Below, one piece after another: positions 34,549 through 43,159 of a DNA stretch of 64,000 nucleotides (position 1 is its first letter; every line of letters starts with the position of its first letter). The position numbers were made by a program, and so were the translations under genes. Source of the DNA: Rhodospirillales bacterium. GTDB lineage: Bacteria; Pseudomonadota; Alphaproteobacteria; Micavibrionales; Micavibrionaceae. The stretch spans positions 682,001 through 746,000 of the forward strand of contig JACKJB010000001.1 of the NCBI GenBank assembly GCA_020638155.1, in the 5' to 3' direction. Below the pieces are notes generated by a model. The model searched no databases. It saw nothing but the letters and a program-made list of their open reading frames with translations, and had not been told where the DNA came from.

Positions 34549-35481
34549 TTGTATTCACTGCGAAAAATTTTACCGTTTGTCGTCTGCGGCCTGTTGTTGA
34601 GCGGTTGTTCGTCTTTGCCTGACGCGAGCTGGGATGATGAGGAAGATCCGCGCGAGACCGTTTATTATGCCGGTGATACTGTGATGGATACGGGATACGC
34701 CGCTATGGCCCGTGAGGTTTCCGGCGGTAGTGTGCAGATCTACAGCCTTGACGGCCCGGTACAGGAGACGATGCCGCCGCCGGTATCTGAACGCATCGGG
34801 TATTCCGGCGGGCCTCGGCCTGCGATTATGGGGGAAGCGTTTAGCGGCGATCCCAACGTGACGGTGTTCCCGTTTGAGGGGGCTGAATATCCTGTTGCCC
34901 CGGTTCCGGCGCTTCGGCCTCCATCGAATAATACGATGCGCTCGCCTTTTGGTGATCTCATCGAGTTGCCGCCCGTGACGCAGCGTCCTTTTGAACCGCC
35001 GGCCCCGGCACTTGCTCCTCCAGTTCGTTCTCGGCAAGATATGTCGAGTGTTCACTTTAAGCATGGATCCTCTCGTTTGAATGGTTCTGACAAAAAAGTT
35101 ATTGCTGCTGCGGCACAATCCAATGCTTCAAAAATTACGGTTGACGGGCATTCCAGCAAACGGACGGAGATCACGGATCCGGTGCAGAGCCAGATCGTGA
35201 ATCTTGAAGTTTCCATGGACCGGGCACTTGCCGTGTCGAGCGAGCTGATCCGCCGCGGTGTTCCCGTTGAGCGGATCGAAACGCGGGCTTTTGGTAACGG
35301 CCATCCTGTCGGGGATGAGGCTGCGAGCCGCCGGGTTGAAATTTATACAGAGGGTGGGAGCGGCCTTCCGGTCAATGTTTCAGCGGATGAAGAGACAGAC
35401 AGTTCTCCTTTTTCCGGTCAGGCTGTCGATCTGACCGAACCGTCGGAAGATGCCCCGATCCCGGATCTTGTCCGTTATTAA
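34549..35481 (+). CDS. OmpA-family lipoprotein
   Basis: Protein of 310 residues. Signal peptide with lipobox LLLSGC (lipid Cys near residue 20). A Pro-rich, likely unstructured stretch (about 75-165) leads to an OmpA-like peptidoglycan-binding domain at about 170-275 (VHFKHGSSRLNGSDKKVI; ITVDGHSS; MDRALAVSSELIRRGVPVERI then AFGNGHP). A short acidic tail follows. The start is a TTG with GGGAG upstream. It likely tethers the outer membrane to the cell wall. It is followed 23 bases later by hom, though a functional link is not expected. Confidence 0.85.
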   Translation: MYSLRKILPFVVCGLLLSGCSSLPDASWDDEEDPRETVYYAGDTVMDTGYAAMAREVSGGSVQIYSLDGPVQETMPPPVSERIGYSGGPRPAIMGEAFSGDPNVTVFPFEGAEYPVAPVPALRPPSNNTMRSPFGDLIELPPVTQRPFEPPAPALAPPVRSRQDMSSVHFKHGSSRLNGSDKKVIAAAAQSNASKITVDGHSSKRTEITDPVQSQIVNLEVSMDRALAVSSELIRRGVPVERIETRAFGNGHPVGDEAASRRVEIYTEGGSGLPVNVSADEETDSSPFSGQAVDLTEPSEDAPIPDLVRY

Positions 35482-35504
35482 TCCTTAAGCAGAGTTTGAA
35501 GAGT

Positions 35505-36800
35505 ATGAGTGACCCACTTCGTATCGGTATTGCCGGCCTGGGAACGGTTGGCGCAGGTGTTATCCGTATATTACAGCAGCATGCGGACCTGATCGCGCAG
35601 CGCGCCGGGCGGCGGATTGATGTCGTCGCCGTGTCCGCCCGCAGCAAGGGTAAGGATCGCGGGGTTGATCTTTCCGCCTATGACTGGGTTGAGGCGGCGC
35701 CTGATTTGGCGTTGCGGGATGATCTCGATGTGGTTGTGGAGCTGATCGGCGGCGAGGATGGCGATGCTAAGGCCTTGCTGGAAGCGGCGCTGGGCAAAGG
35801 GATTGCTGCCGTGAGCGCGAACAAGGCTTTGCTGGCCCATCATGGCTGCGCTTTGGCCGCGAAGGCTGAGCAGGCCGGTGTGCCGTTAATGTACGAGGCT
35901 GCGGTTGCGGGCGGCATTCCGATTATCAAGTCGCTGCGTGAAGGCTTTGCCGCGAATGATATTAAGGCTGTTTACGGTATCCTGAACGGGACCTGTAATT
36001 ACATCCTGACGACGATGCGTGAGACGGGGCGATCCTTTGCTGACGTCCTAAAAGAGGCGCAGGATATGGGCTATGCCGAGGCTGATCCGACCTTCGATGT
36101 TGAGGGGATTGATACGGCGCATAAATTGTGCCTTCTCAGTGCATTGGCTTTTGGGGTTAAACCTGATTTTGAAAAGCTGGCAACCTGCGGGATCAGCACC
36201 ATTACGGCGACGGATATTTCCAATGCGCAGGAGCTGGGTTATAGGATCAAATTATTGGGTATTTCCAAAATTTTAGACGGTAAAATTATACAAATGGTTG
36301 AGCCTTGTCTTGTGCCGGAACACAGCACGATGGGGGCCGTTGAAGATGCGTTTAACGCGGTGTTCGTCGAAGGGGACTTTGTTGACACCGGACTGGCCGT
36401 CGGCAGGGGTGCAGGCGCGGGTCCTACCGCGTCAGCCGTCGTGGCCGATTTGATCGATATTGCCCGCGGCCATACCGGGGTTCCGGTTTTTGGCGTACCT
36501 GTAGACAGTCTTGCCGATGCACAGTGGGGGGATCCCGGCGATATGGTCAGCCGTTTTTACATGAGCATGATCGTCAAGGATGAGCCGGGTGTTCTGGCGG
36601 AAATTTCGGCGATTATGCGCGATCATGACATTTCCATGGAGGCGGTGCAGCAAAAAGCCCGCGATCCGCAAAACCCGGTGCCGATCGTGATTATCAGTCA
36701 TGAGGCACGGCAGGCTGCCATTGCCGCGGCGATCGAGTCCGTGGCGGCGCTTGACAGTTGCGTGGAAAAGCCTGTGCTGATGCGGATTGAAAGCTTTTAA
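35505..36800 (+). CDS. hom: homoserine dehydrogenase
   Basis: Enzyme of 431 residues reducing aspartate semialdehyde to homoserine for threonine and methionine synthesis. The NAD(P) motif IGIAGLGTVGAGVIRIL starts near residue 7. The catalytic region has EAAVAGGIPIIKSLREG and GILNGTCNYIL, and EAQDMGYAEADPTFDVEGIDTAHK (split). An ACT domain lies at about 350-431 (MIVKDEPGVLAEISAIMRDH), allowing feedback control. I chose ATG 35505 over a TTG three codons upstream. Confidence 0.96.
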   Translation: MSDPLRIGIAGLGTVGAGVIRILQQHADLIAQRAGRRIDVVAVSARSKGKDRGVDLSAYDWVEAAPDLALRDDLDVVVELIGGEDGDAKALLEAALGKGIAAVSANKALLAHHGCALAAKAEQAGVPLMYEAAVAGGIPIIKSLREGFAANDIKAVYGILNGTCNYILTTMRETGRSFADVLKEAQDMGYAEADPTFDVEGIDTAHKLCLLSALAFGVKPDFEKLATCGISTITATDISNAQELGYRIKLLGISKILDGKIIQMVEPCLVPEHSTMGAVEDAFNAVFVEGDFVDTGLAVGRGAGAGPTASAVVADLIDIARGHTGVPVFGVPVDSLADAQWGDPGDMVSRFYMSMIVKDEPGVLAEISAIMRDHDISMEAVQQKARDPQNPVPIVIISHEARQAAIAAAIESVAALDSCVEKPVLMRIESF

Positions 36801-36873
36801 GATAAGCGTTGCAACCCGCCTTTCGTCCTTTTACATTGGGGCAACAGCTCAATAATGAAATAAGGATGGTTTT

Positions 36874-37911
36874 ATGTCTGCGGATAAAGCGATGGAAAAA
36901 ATGTATACCCATATCACCCCCCACGATGAAAAATTTTCAATGGACCGGAACCTGGCACTCGAAGCGGTCCGGGTGACCGAGGCAGCGGCTCTGGCGGCTT
37001 CACGGCAGGTCGGGCGCGGCGATGAAAAAGAAGCGGACCGCGTTGCCGTCGATGCGATGCGCGAGGCGCTGAACAGCCTGCAGATCAGCGGCACAGTCGT
37101 GATTGGTGAAGGCGAGCGTGATGAAGCGCCGATGTTGTATATCGGTGAGCAGGTTGGGGCTGGCGGACCGGAGATCGACATTGCCCTCGATCCGCTCGAA
37201 GGGACGACCATCACGGCAAAAGGCGGGCAGAATGCGCTGGCTGTGATTGCGATGACGGATAAAGGCGGCTTCCTGAATGCGCCGGATGTTTACATGGAAA
37301 AGCTGGCGGTCGGGCCGGATATCCCGGCGGATATCCTCGATCTGGATGCGCCTCCGGGCGATATCCTGCGCAAGGTGGCTAAGGCCAAAGGCGCGGGTGT
37401 CGAGGATTTGCTGGTCTGTGTACTGGACCGGCCGCGGCATGAAGGAATTATTAAGGCGGTCCGGGAAGCTGGGGCGCGCGTGACTCTGATCCAGGACGGT
37501 GATGTCAGTGCGGTAATCTCTGCTGCCGAAACGGATAATCCGATTGATGTTTATATCGGCACTGGCGGTGCGCCGGAAGGCGTGTTGGCGGCTGCCGCGC
37601 TGCAATGTCTGGGCGGCGCGATGTTAGGGCGTCTGATCTTCCGCAATGACGAGGAAATTGCCCGCGCGGAGCGGTGGGGGATTTCAGACCGGGACCGGAT
37701 TTATGCGACGGGCGACCTGGCGAAGTCGGACAATGTCATGCTGGCGGCGACCGGGGTTACGGACGGAACCATGCTTAAAGGCGTTCAGCGTTCACCGGGG
37801 GCGGCTGTAACGCATTCGATTATTATGCGCTCCAAATCCGGGACTGTGCGCCGGATCGAGGCCTATCACAATTTTACCCGCAAGACGGGGTTTGATGCGA
37901 TGGATCAATGA
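36874..37911 (+). CDS. glpX: class II fructose-1,6-bisphosphatase
   Basis: GlpX-type metal-dependent phosphatase of 345 residues for gluconeogenesis. NLALEAVRVTEAAALAASRQVGRGDE (split), VVIGEGERDEAPMLYIGEQVG, ALDPLEGTTITAKG and TGGAPEGVLAAAALQCLGG are the family signatures. AAGGA precedes the ATG. The C-terminus overlaps the next gene by 4 bases. In Rhizobiales the same gene often follows hom, so this order is conserved. Confidence 0.96.
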   Translation: MSADKAMEKMYTHITPHDEKFSMDRNLALEAVRVTEAAALAASRQVGRGDEKEADRVAVDAMREALNSLQISGTVVIGEGERDEAPMLYIGEQVGAGGPEIDIALDPLEGTTITAKGGQNALAVIAMTDKGGFLNAPDVYMEKLAVGPDIPADILDLDAPPGDILRKVAKAKGAGVEDLLVCVLDRPRHEGIIKAVREAGARVTLIQDGDVSAVISAAETDNPIDVYIGTGGAPEGVLAAAALQCLGGAMLGRLIFRNDEEIARAERWGISDRDRIYATGDLAKSDNVMLAATGVTDGTMLKGVQRSPGAAVTHSIIMRSKSGTVRRIEAYHNFTRKTGFDAMDQ

Positions 37912-39125
37912 GCGGGGATGGCGAGTCATCATATCGATCTCTGTGGGATTTCAAGCGTAAAGCCCATCTTAATCACGGCTCTTTTGGGGCAACGCCACGC
38001 GCAATCCTTGAAAAGCAGGCGGAATTTGTCCGCACATTTAACCTGTTTCGTGAAGATATGCTGTGGCGGCAAGGGTTTGATAAGCTCAAAGATGTTCGTC
38101 ATGCCGTGGCGGCGTTTGTTGGGGTGGATACCGATGATGTGGTCATTGTGGATAATGCCACCGACGGGTTTAATGCTGTCCTGAAATCCGTGCCTTTGGG
38201 CGCGGGGGACGAGGTGTTGATTACCAGCCATGCCTATTCCAATTACCCGCCCGTCTTTCATGAAGAAGCGGCGCGGCGCGGGTTTACGATTGTTGTTGCC
38301 GAGATTCCGTACCCGCCGGAAAGTCCGCAGCAGATCATTGATACGATCCTTGCCAAGGCCGGTACAAAGACGAAACTGGCTTTTATCGACCATATTACCA
38401 GCCCGACGGCGCTGATCTTCCCGGTGAAAGAGATCGTTGCCGCCTTGCAGGCGCAGGGCATCGATACGTTTGTTGACGGGGCGCATGCGCCAGGGCAAAT
38501 ACCCCTTGATGTGAAGGATATCGGGGCGGCTTATTATACCGGTAACCATCATAAATGGATGTGTGCGCCGGTGGCGTCGGCGTTCCTGTATGTGCGCAAG
38601 GACAGGCAGGATTGTATCATGCCCGCTGTAGGGTCAGGCGGGGCGAGCCGGGAAGCGCCGTTTACGGAACGGTTTGCGTGGACGGGAACCAAGGATATTT
38701 CCGCATGGGCCTGTGTGCCCGAGACGATTGCGTACATGGCGTCGCTGCACCCGGATGGCTGGACGGGGATTATGGCGCGCAATCATGCGTTGGCGGTCAA
38801 AGCGCGGGATTTGCTCTGCGATCGGCTCGGCATCATTCCGCCATGTGAAGAGGCTATGTTTGGATCGATGTTCACACTGCCGCTCGGGTCCCTACAGTTT
38901 GACCCGGAAACGGAGCAAAAAGCGCCGATTTTACGCCTTTATGAACTCGTTGAAGCGCGCGCAGGCTTTGGGGTTTATGCCCTGCCGTTTGGAGATCAAT
39001 ATCTGCTAAGGGTTTCCTGTCATCTTTATAATGAGGAAAAAGATTATGAGCTGCTGGCCGAAGCTATGGCAGAGATCGTCAGAGAATACGAGATTCAAAG
39101 ACCTGCAGCCAGTTCCTTAGCTTAA
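37908..39125 (+). CDS. class V aminotransferase, isopenicillin N epimerase-like
   Basis: PLP enzyme of 405 residues with the NifS-like fold. HLNHGSFGATPRAILE is the N-terminal substrate motif. DGAHAPGQIPLDV gives the Asp that binds the pyridine ring. The PLP lysine is in YYTGNHHKWMCAP. The same set occurs in isopenicillin N epimerase-like and cysteine desulfurase-like proteins; no antibiotic genes are nearby, so substrate is unknown. Start overlaps the glpX stop (ATGA). In alphaproteobacteria the glpX partner is usually recJ; here recJ comes one gene later. Confidence 0.82.
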   Translation: MSGDGESSYRSLWDFKRKAHLNHGSFGATPRAILEKQAEFVRTFNLFREDMLWRQGFDKLKDVRHAVAAFVGVDTDDVVIVDNATDGFNAVLKSVPLGAGDEVLITSHAYSNYPPVFHEEAARRGFTIVVAEIPYPPESPQQIIDTILAKAGTKTKLAFIDHITSPTALIFPVKEIVAALQAQGIDTFVDGAHAPGQIPLDVKDIGAAYYTGNHHKWMCAPVASAFLYVRKDRQDCIMPAVGSGGASREAPFTERFAWTGTKDISAWACVPETIAYMASLHPDGWTGIMARNHALAVKARDLLCDRLGIIPPCEEAMFGSMFTLPLGSLQFDPETEQKAPILRLYELVEARAGFGVYALPFGDQYLLRVSCHLYNEEKDYELLAEAMAEIVREYEIQRPAASSLA

Positions 39126-39139
39126 AATAGCACATCGCT

Positions 39140-39200
39140 GTCATCCCGAGCTTACCAGATGCCTTATTGCGAAGATCCCTCGGCTTACGCTCGGGATGAC
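39140..39200. repeat. intergenic inverted repeat, REP-like
   Basis: GTCATCCCGAGC (39140-39151) and GCTCGGGATGAC (39189-39200) form a perfect 12-bp inverted repeat around a 37-base centre, followed by a T-rich run. Sequences of this CATCCCGAG type are common dispersed repeats in bacterial genomes. It could also terminate the upstream transcript. Confidence 0.7.
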
Positions 39201-39237
39201 GCTTTTGTTTTTTTGCTGAGCGCTTTATAGTTAATTT

Positions 39238-41067
39238 ATGACCGATTATGCATTAAATGTTGAGCGCTCTCTTAGTGAAGCGCGGTGGGTGTTGCCGCAG
39301 GCCGAGCAGGAACTTGTCGCGCAGATCGCGCAGCAATACGGGCTGCCGGAAATTGTGGCGCGGCTGTTAACGGCGCGCGGGGTAGCGCCGGAGCAGGTCG
39401 AATCGTTTTTATATCCCAAGCTGGCGCAGCATTTTCCCGATCCGTTTTCTTTGAAAGGGATGAGGGCGCTGGCCGATGATCTGGCGGCGGCGATTGAGGC
39501 CGGGCGTAAGATTGCGGTGTTCGGGGATTTTGATGTGGACGGGGCGACCTCGACGGCGATCCTGGTGCGGTTTTTCCGGCATCTGGGGATCGAGGTGCCG
39601 TTCTACATTCCCGACCGGCTGAAAGAAGGATACGGGCCGAATGAAAATGCGCTGCGAATCCTGAAAGAGCGCGGGACGGATATTGTCCTGATGTGCGATT
39701 GCGGGACGACGGCGTTTGATGTGCTGGCGGCAGGCAAGGAGATCGGGCTGGATATCGCCGTGATCGACCACCACCAAGCAGAAGAGCGGATGCCGGAATG
39801 CTGGCACCTGATTAACCCGAAGCGGCAGGATGACGTTTCCGGGCTGGATATGCTGGCGGCGGTCGGGGTGACGTTTATGGTCTGTGTGGCGCTGAATGCG
39901 CGGCTGCGGGAAGCAGGCTATTTTACGAAGAACGGGCTTTCCGAAGTGCCGCTGAAAAGCTGGCTGGATATCGTCGCGCTGGGCACGGTATGCGATATGG
40001 TGCCGCTGACCGGGCCGAATCGGCTCTTGGTGCGGTCCGGGTTTGAACAAATGGCGAAGCGGCAGAACCCAGGAATTTCAGCGCTCTGCGATGTGGCGGG
40101 GGTCAGTAGCGCACCAAATACGTATCATGCGGGGTTCGTTTTAGGGCCGCGCATTAACGCCGGATCGCGCGTTCATCAGGCCGATCTGGGGGCGCGGCTG
40201 TTATCGACGGATAGCGCGGAAGAAGCGAAGAACATTGCCTGGACGCTGAATGATTGCAACGAAAAGCGTAAGGAAATCCAGGATGAGATGATGACCCATG
40301 CCGAAAGCATAGTCGAAGCGCAGCGCTTGCAGGATGCGCCGGTGATTGTCGTCGGCGATGAAAGCTGGCATCCGGGGCTGTCCGGGCTGGTGGCCGGGCG
40401 GCTGCGAGAGAAGTACGATAAACCCTCGATCGTGATTACCTATGCGCCCGGCGATGATGCGCCGCTGGAAGGGCGCGGGTCGGGGCGCTCGATCCCCGGG
40501 GTGAATATTGGGGCGGCCTTTATCGATGCCCGTAATGAAGGAGTGCTGGTGAAAGGCGGCGGGCATGCGATGGCGGCCGGGTTTACCGTGATGCCGGACC
40601 GGGTTGAGGATTTGCGGGCGTTCCTGACCGCTCATGTAGAAAAGCAGCTTGGCGGGCAGACCCCGGTGAGTGAGACCACCGTGGATGGCGTGTTGAGCGC
40701 GCGCGGGGCGCAGGTGGATTTTGTCAAACTGCTGCAGGATCATGTCGGCCCGTTCGGGCAGGAAAACCCGGAGCCTTTATTTGTCCTGCCGAATGTCCGG
40801 CTGCATATGGTCGATATTGTCGGTAAGGATCATGTTCGGGCGCAGATCAGCGACTGGGAAGGCGGTCCGCGTTTGAAGGCAGTCGCGTTCCGCGCGGCGG
40901 AAACGCCGATGGGACAGGCGATGTTAAAGCAGGGCGGCAACCAGCCGTTCCACATTGCCGGGCATTTCAAGCTGGATACATGGAACGGGCAGGAGCGCGT
41001 TGAAATGCATATTCAGGATGTCGCCTTTGCCATGGAAGGGCAGCAGAGCGAGAAGCTTTCCGCTTAA
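39238..41067 (+). CDS. recJ: single-stranded-DNA-specific exonuclease RecJ
   Basis: DHH-family 5'-3' exonuclease of 609 residues used in recombination and mismatch repair. Metal ligands are in VFGDFDVDGATS (D97, D99, D101), MCDCGTTA and VIDHHQAE (D177, H178, H179). The DHHA1 part has GRSIPGVNIGAAFIDA and VKGGGHAMAAGF. The C-terminal OB domain starts near 470. No clear ribosome-binding site precedes the ATG at 39238, so start choice rests on the family. Confidence 0.95.
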   Translation: MTDYALNVERSLSEARWVLPQAEQELVAQIAQQYGLPEIVARLLTARGVAPEQVESFLYPKLAQHFPDPFSLKGMRALADDLAAAIEAGRKIAVFGDFDVDGATSTAILVRFFRHLGIEVPFYIPDRLKEGYGPNENALRILKERGTDIVLMCDCGTTAFDVLAAGKEIGLDIAVIDHHQAEERMPECWHLINPKRQDDVSGLDMLAAVGVTFMVCVALNARLREAGYFTKNGLSEVPLKSWLDIVALGTVCDMVPLTGPNRLLVRSGFEQMAKRQNPGISALCDVAGVSSAPNTYHAGFVLGPRINAGSRVHQADLGARLLSTDSAEEAKNIAWTLNDCNEKRKEIQDEMMTHAESIVEAQRLQDAPVIVVGDESWHPGLSGLVAGRLREKYDKPSIVITYAPGDDAPLEGRGSGRSIPGVNIGAAFIDARNEGVLVKGGGHAMAAGFTVMPDRVEDLRAFLTAHVEKQLGGQTPVSETTVDGVLSARGAQVDFVKLLQDHVGPFGQENPEPLFVLPNVRLHMVDIVGKDHVRAQISDWEGGPRLKAVAFRAAETPMGQAMLKQGGNQPFHIAGHFKLDTWNGQERVEMHIQDVAFAMEGQQSEKLSA

Positions 41068-41071
41068 TGCC

Positions 41072-43159
41072 TTACATCTCGAGCTTTGCGGCTTTTTCGG
41101 CTTTGACGTCTTTGCGGCGGCGGGCAATACCGGCGAGGTTATCCAGCATGAACAGCAGCATTCCCCCGATCAGCAGGGGTGCTGTCAGGTTGACTTCTTT
41201 TTGCGGATTGTAGTTCTGGCGTTTGGTTCCCTCCGGCAGTGTGCCGAGGGGCTGGAACGAGTCTGACGCTGCTTGCGCTATGTTATGAGCGCGTTTCATC
41301 GTGTCGTTGCCATAGAAACCCGGCGGGTTTTGCGGGCCGATATGACCGTCTTTCATATCTGCACCTGTGATCGGACGGGCGCCAGGCAGGGGAGCGTTTA
41401 AGGTGCCGCGTGCGTTCAGGGTTAGGACCGGGGCGAGTGTTTGTTTTTCTGCCAGTTCGCCTTGCGGAATGCCCTGGCTCTGGGCGACAACGGAGCGGAG
41501 CATATCAACAAATGCACCGGAGAGCGGCAGGTTAGACCAGTCGGTGTTCGCCGATGTGTGTACCAGAACCAGCCAGCCCTGACCGCGTTTTTCCGCAGTG
41601 ACCAGCGGGGTGCCGTCTTCCAGTTTTGCCCAGGTCCGTTCGCTTGATTGTTTGCCGGGCTGCGCAAGGATTTGGCGTTCAATGATTACATCATCAGGCA
41701 GGTCTATGCCGTAAAATGGCGAGCTCTTATCAAACGGAGCGAGCTTAACGGGTTTGCTGCCGGATAGTGTGCCGCTAAGATCCCTTTGTCCGGGGCGTAA
41801 TCTGACCGGGAGCAGGTCGTCTTCTTTATCGGCCAGATGCGGCCCGGCGAAGCGCAGGACGGTGCCGCCTTCGTTGATCCATTGATCGAGTTTGGCGCGT
41901 TCCTGAGGCTCCAGCATGGCGTCATCGGTCATAATCATAACCGACAAATCTTTTGCCATGATGTCCTCGACCGGTCCCCGGCGTAAATCGGCGTATGGTT
42001 CCAGCGCGTTTTCAATGTAATAAAAGCCGCTAAGCAGACCGCGCGCCGCTTCCGGGGCGTTATCGTTGATTAACCCGACCGGGCGCCAGCGTTCTTCCAG
42101 CAGGGCAACGGCCCCGGCATTTTCCTGCCCGTCGATGGTGATATGCGTCAGTTCGTTTCGCAGGTTCATCGGCAGTTCAAATGCCGCGCTTGCTTCGGTC
42201 TGGCCGGGTTCAAACGTCGCGGTGACTGTATGAACGACCCGTCCGTCTTCGCCTTTTGCGGACAGGGTGATCTGCTCCGGTTTTTCCGCAGCCTGAAGCT
42301 TTTTGATTTTGATTTCCAGTACGCCGCCTTCATCGGTTGGCGGTTGCAGCAGATAAGGCGCGGTCATTGCCGGGTCTTCGAATATTGTGAGCGAGCCGAG
42401 TTGTTTCAGCCTTGCGGCGAATGCGCCAGTGTCTTCGGTGCCGAGACTGTTGCTAAGCCAGATGACGGAGGCTTTCTGCATGTCGGTGCTGTCGATCGCA
42501 GCCAGCGCAGCCTTGTGGTCCACGGGCCACGGCATGGGTTCCATTGCCAGGGCGATGCCGCGCGCTTCTGCGGCACTCATCGGGGTGCTGGCGGTAACAC
42601 CGGCGGTCTCACCGGCAGGGACTGTTGAGAGCAGGACGACTTTACGGTCTTCGCGTTCGGCGCGGTCGATCAGGCTTTTGATCGCATCGCTGCGGGCTTT
42701 CCAGTGCTGCGCCGAAGCCCAGCCATTATCAACGACCAGAAGCAGCGGGCCTTCACCGGGGAGCGGTTCGTCCGGGTTGAACAAAGGCTGCGCCATGGCG
42801 ACGAGGGCTATGGCTGCGGCGGTCATACGGAGCTGGCGCAGCCACCATGGCACCTGTTCCGGGGCATGATCGCTGGCCTTGGTTTTTTTCAGGATATGAA
42901 TCGGTGAGTAGGGAACCGACCGCGGCGGCGGCGGGTTCATTTTCATTAACAGCAGCAATAGGGGCAGCGCAGCGCCGCCCAGCAAGACCCACGGGTTAGC
43001 ATAAGTTACTGCTTCGTGAGATGACTGGGGCTGCGTGACTTGCGGCGTCGTGTTGGCTTCTTCGGCAAATGCGCCTGCGGAAAAGGCCAGAGGGGCGGCA
43101 AGCGTCGCCGCAGCAGCCAGTTTAAAAACGGGTTTCAGGAAAGAAGGGCGTTTGCTCAT
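41072..43159 (-). CDS. BatA-domain membrane protein (aerotolerance-type)
   Basis: Protein of 695 residues with a signal-like N-terminus. Two membrane segments follow (about 55-72, WVLLGGAALPLLLLLMK; about 112-125), flanking the BatA-type NPPPPRSVPYSPIHIL motif. A degenerate von Willebrand-like domain comes next (LLLVVDNGWASA lacks the full DxSxS metal site), then a class I glutamine-amidotransferase-like region (IMTDDAMLEPQERAKLDQWI; EGGTVLRFAGPHLAD). A last membrane segment lies near 665-685. Alphaproteobacterial relatives usually carry a C-terminal DUF4159 domain, which I do not see. Start overlaps the upstream gene by 4 bases. Confidence 0.75.
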   Translation of the reverse strand: MSKRPSFLKPVFKLAAAATLAAPLAFSAGAFAEEANTTPQVTQPQSSHEAVTYANPWVLLGGAALPLLLLLMKMNPPPPRSVPYSPIHILKKTKASDHAPEQVPWWLRQLRMTAAAIALVAMAQPLFNPDEPLPGEGPLLLVVDNGWASAQHWKARSDAIKSLIDRAEREDRKVVLLSTVPAGETAGVTASTPMSAAEARGIALAMEPMPWPVDHKAALAAIDSTDMQKASVIWLSNSLGTEDTGAFAARLKQLGSLTIFEDPAMTAPYLLQPPTDEGGVLEIKIKKLQAAEKPEQITLSAKGEDGRVVHTVTATFEPGQTEASAAFELPMNLRNELTHITIDGQENAGAVALLEERWRPVGLINDNAPEAARGLLSGFYYIENALEPYADLRRGPVEDIMAKDLSVMIMTDDAMLEPQERAKLDQWINEGGTVLRFAGPHLADKEDDLLPVRLRPGQRDLSGTLSGSKPVKLAPFDKSSPFYGIDLPDDVIIERQILAQPGKQSSERTWAKLEDGTPLVTAEKRGQGWLVLVHTSANTDWSNLPLSGAFVDMLRSVVAQSQGIPQGELAEKQTLAPVLTLNARGTLNAPLPGARPITGADMKDGHIGPQNPPGFYGNDTMKRAHNIAQAASDSFQPLGTLPEGTKRQNYNPQKEVNLTAPLLIGGMLLFMLDNLAGIARRRKDVKAEKAAKLEM

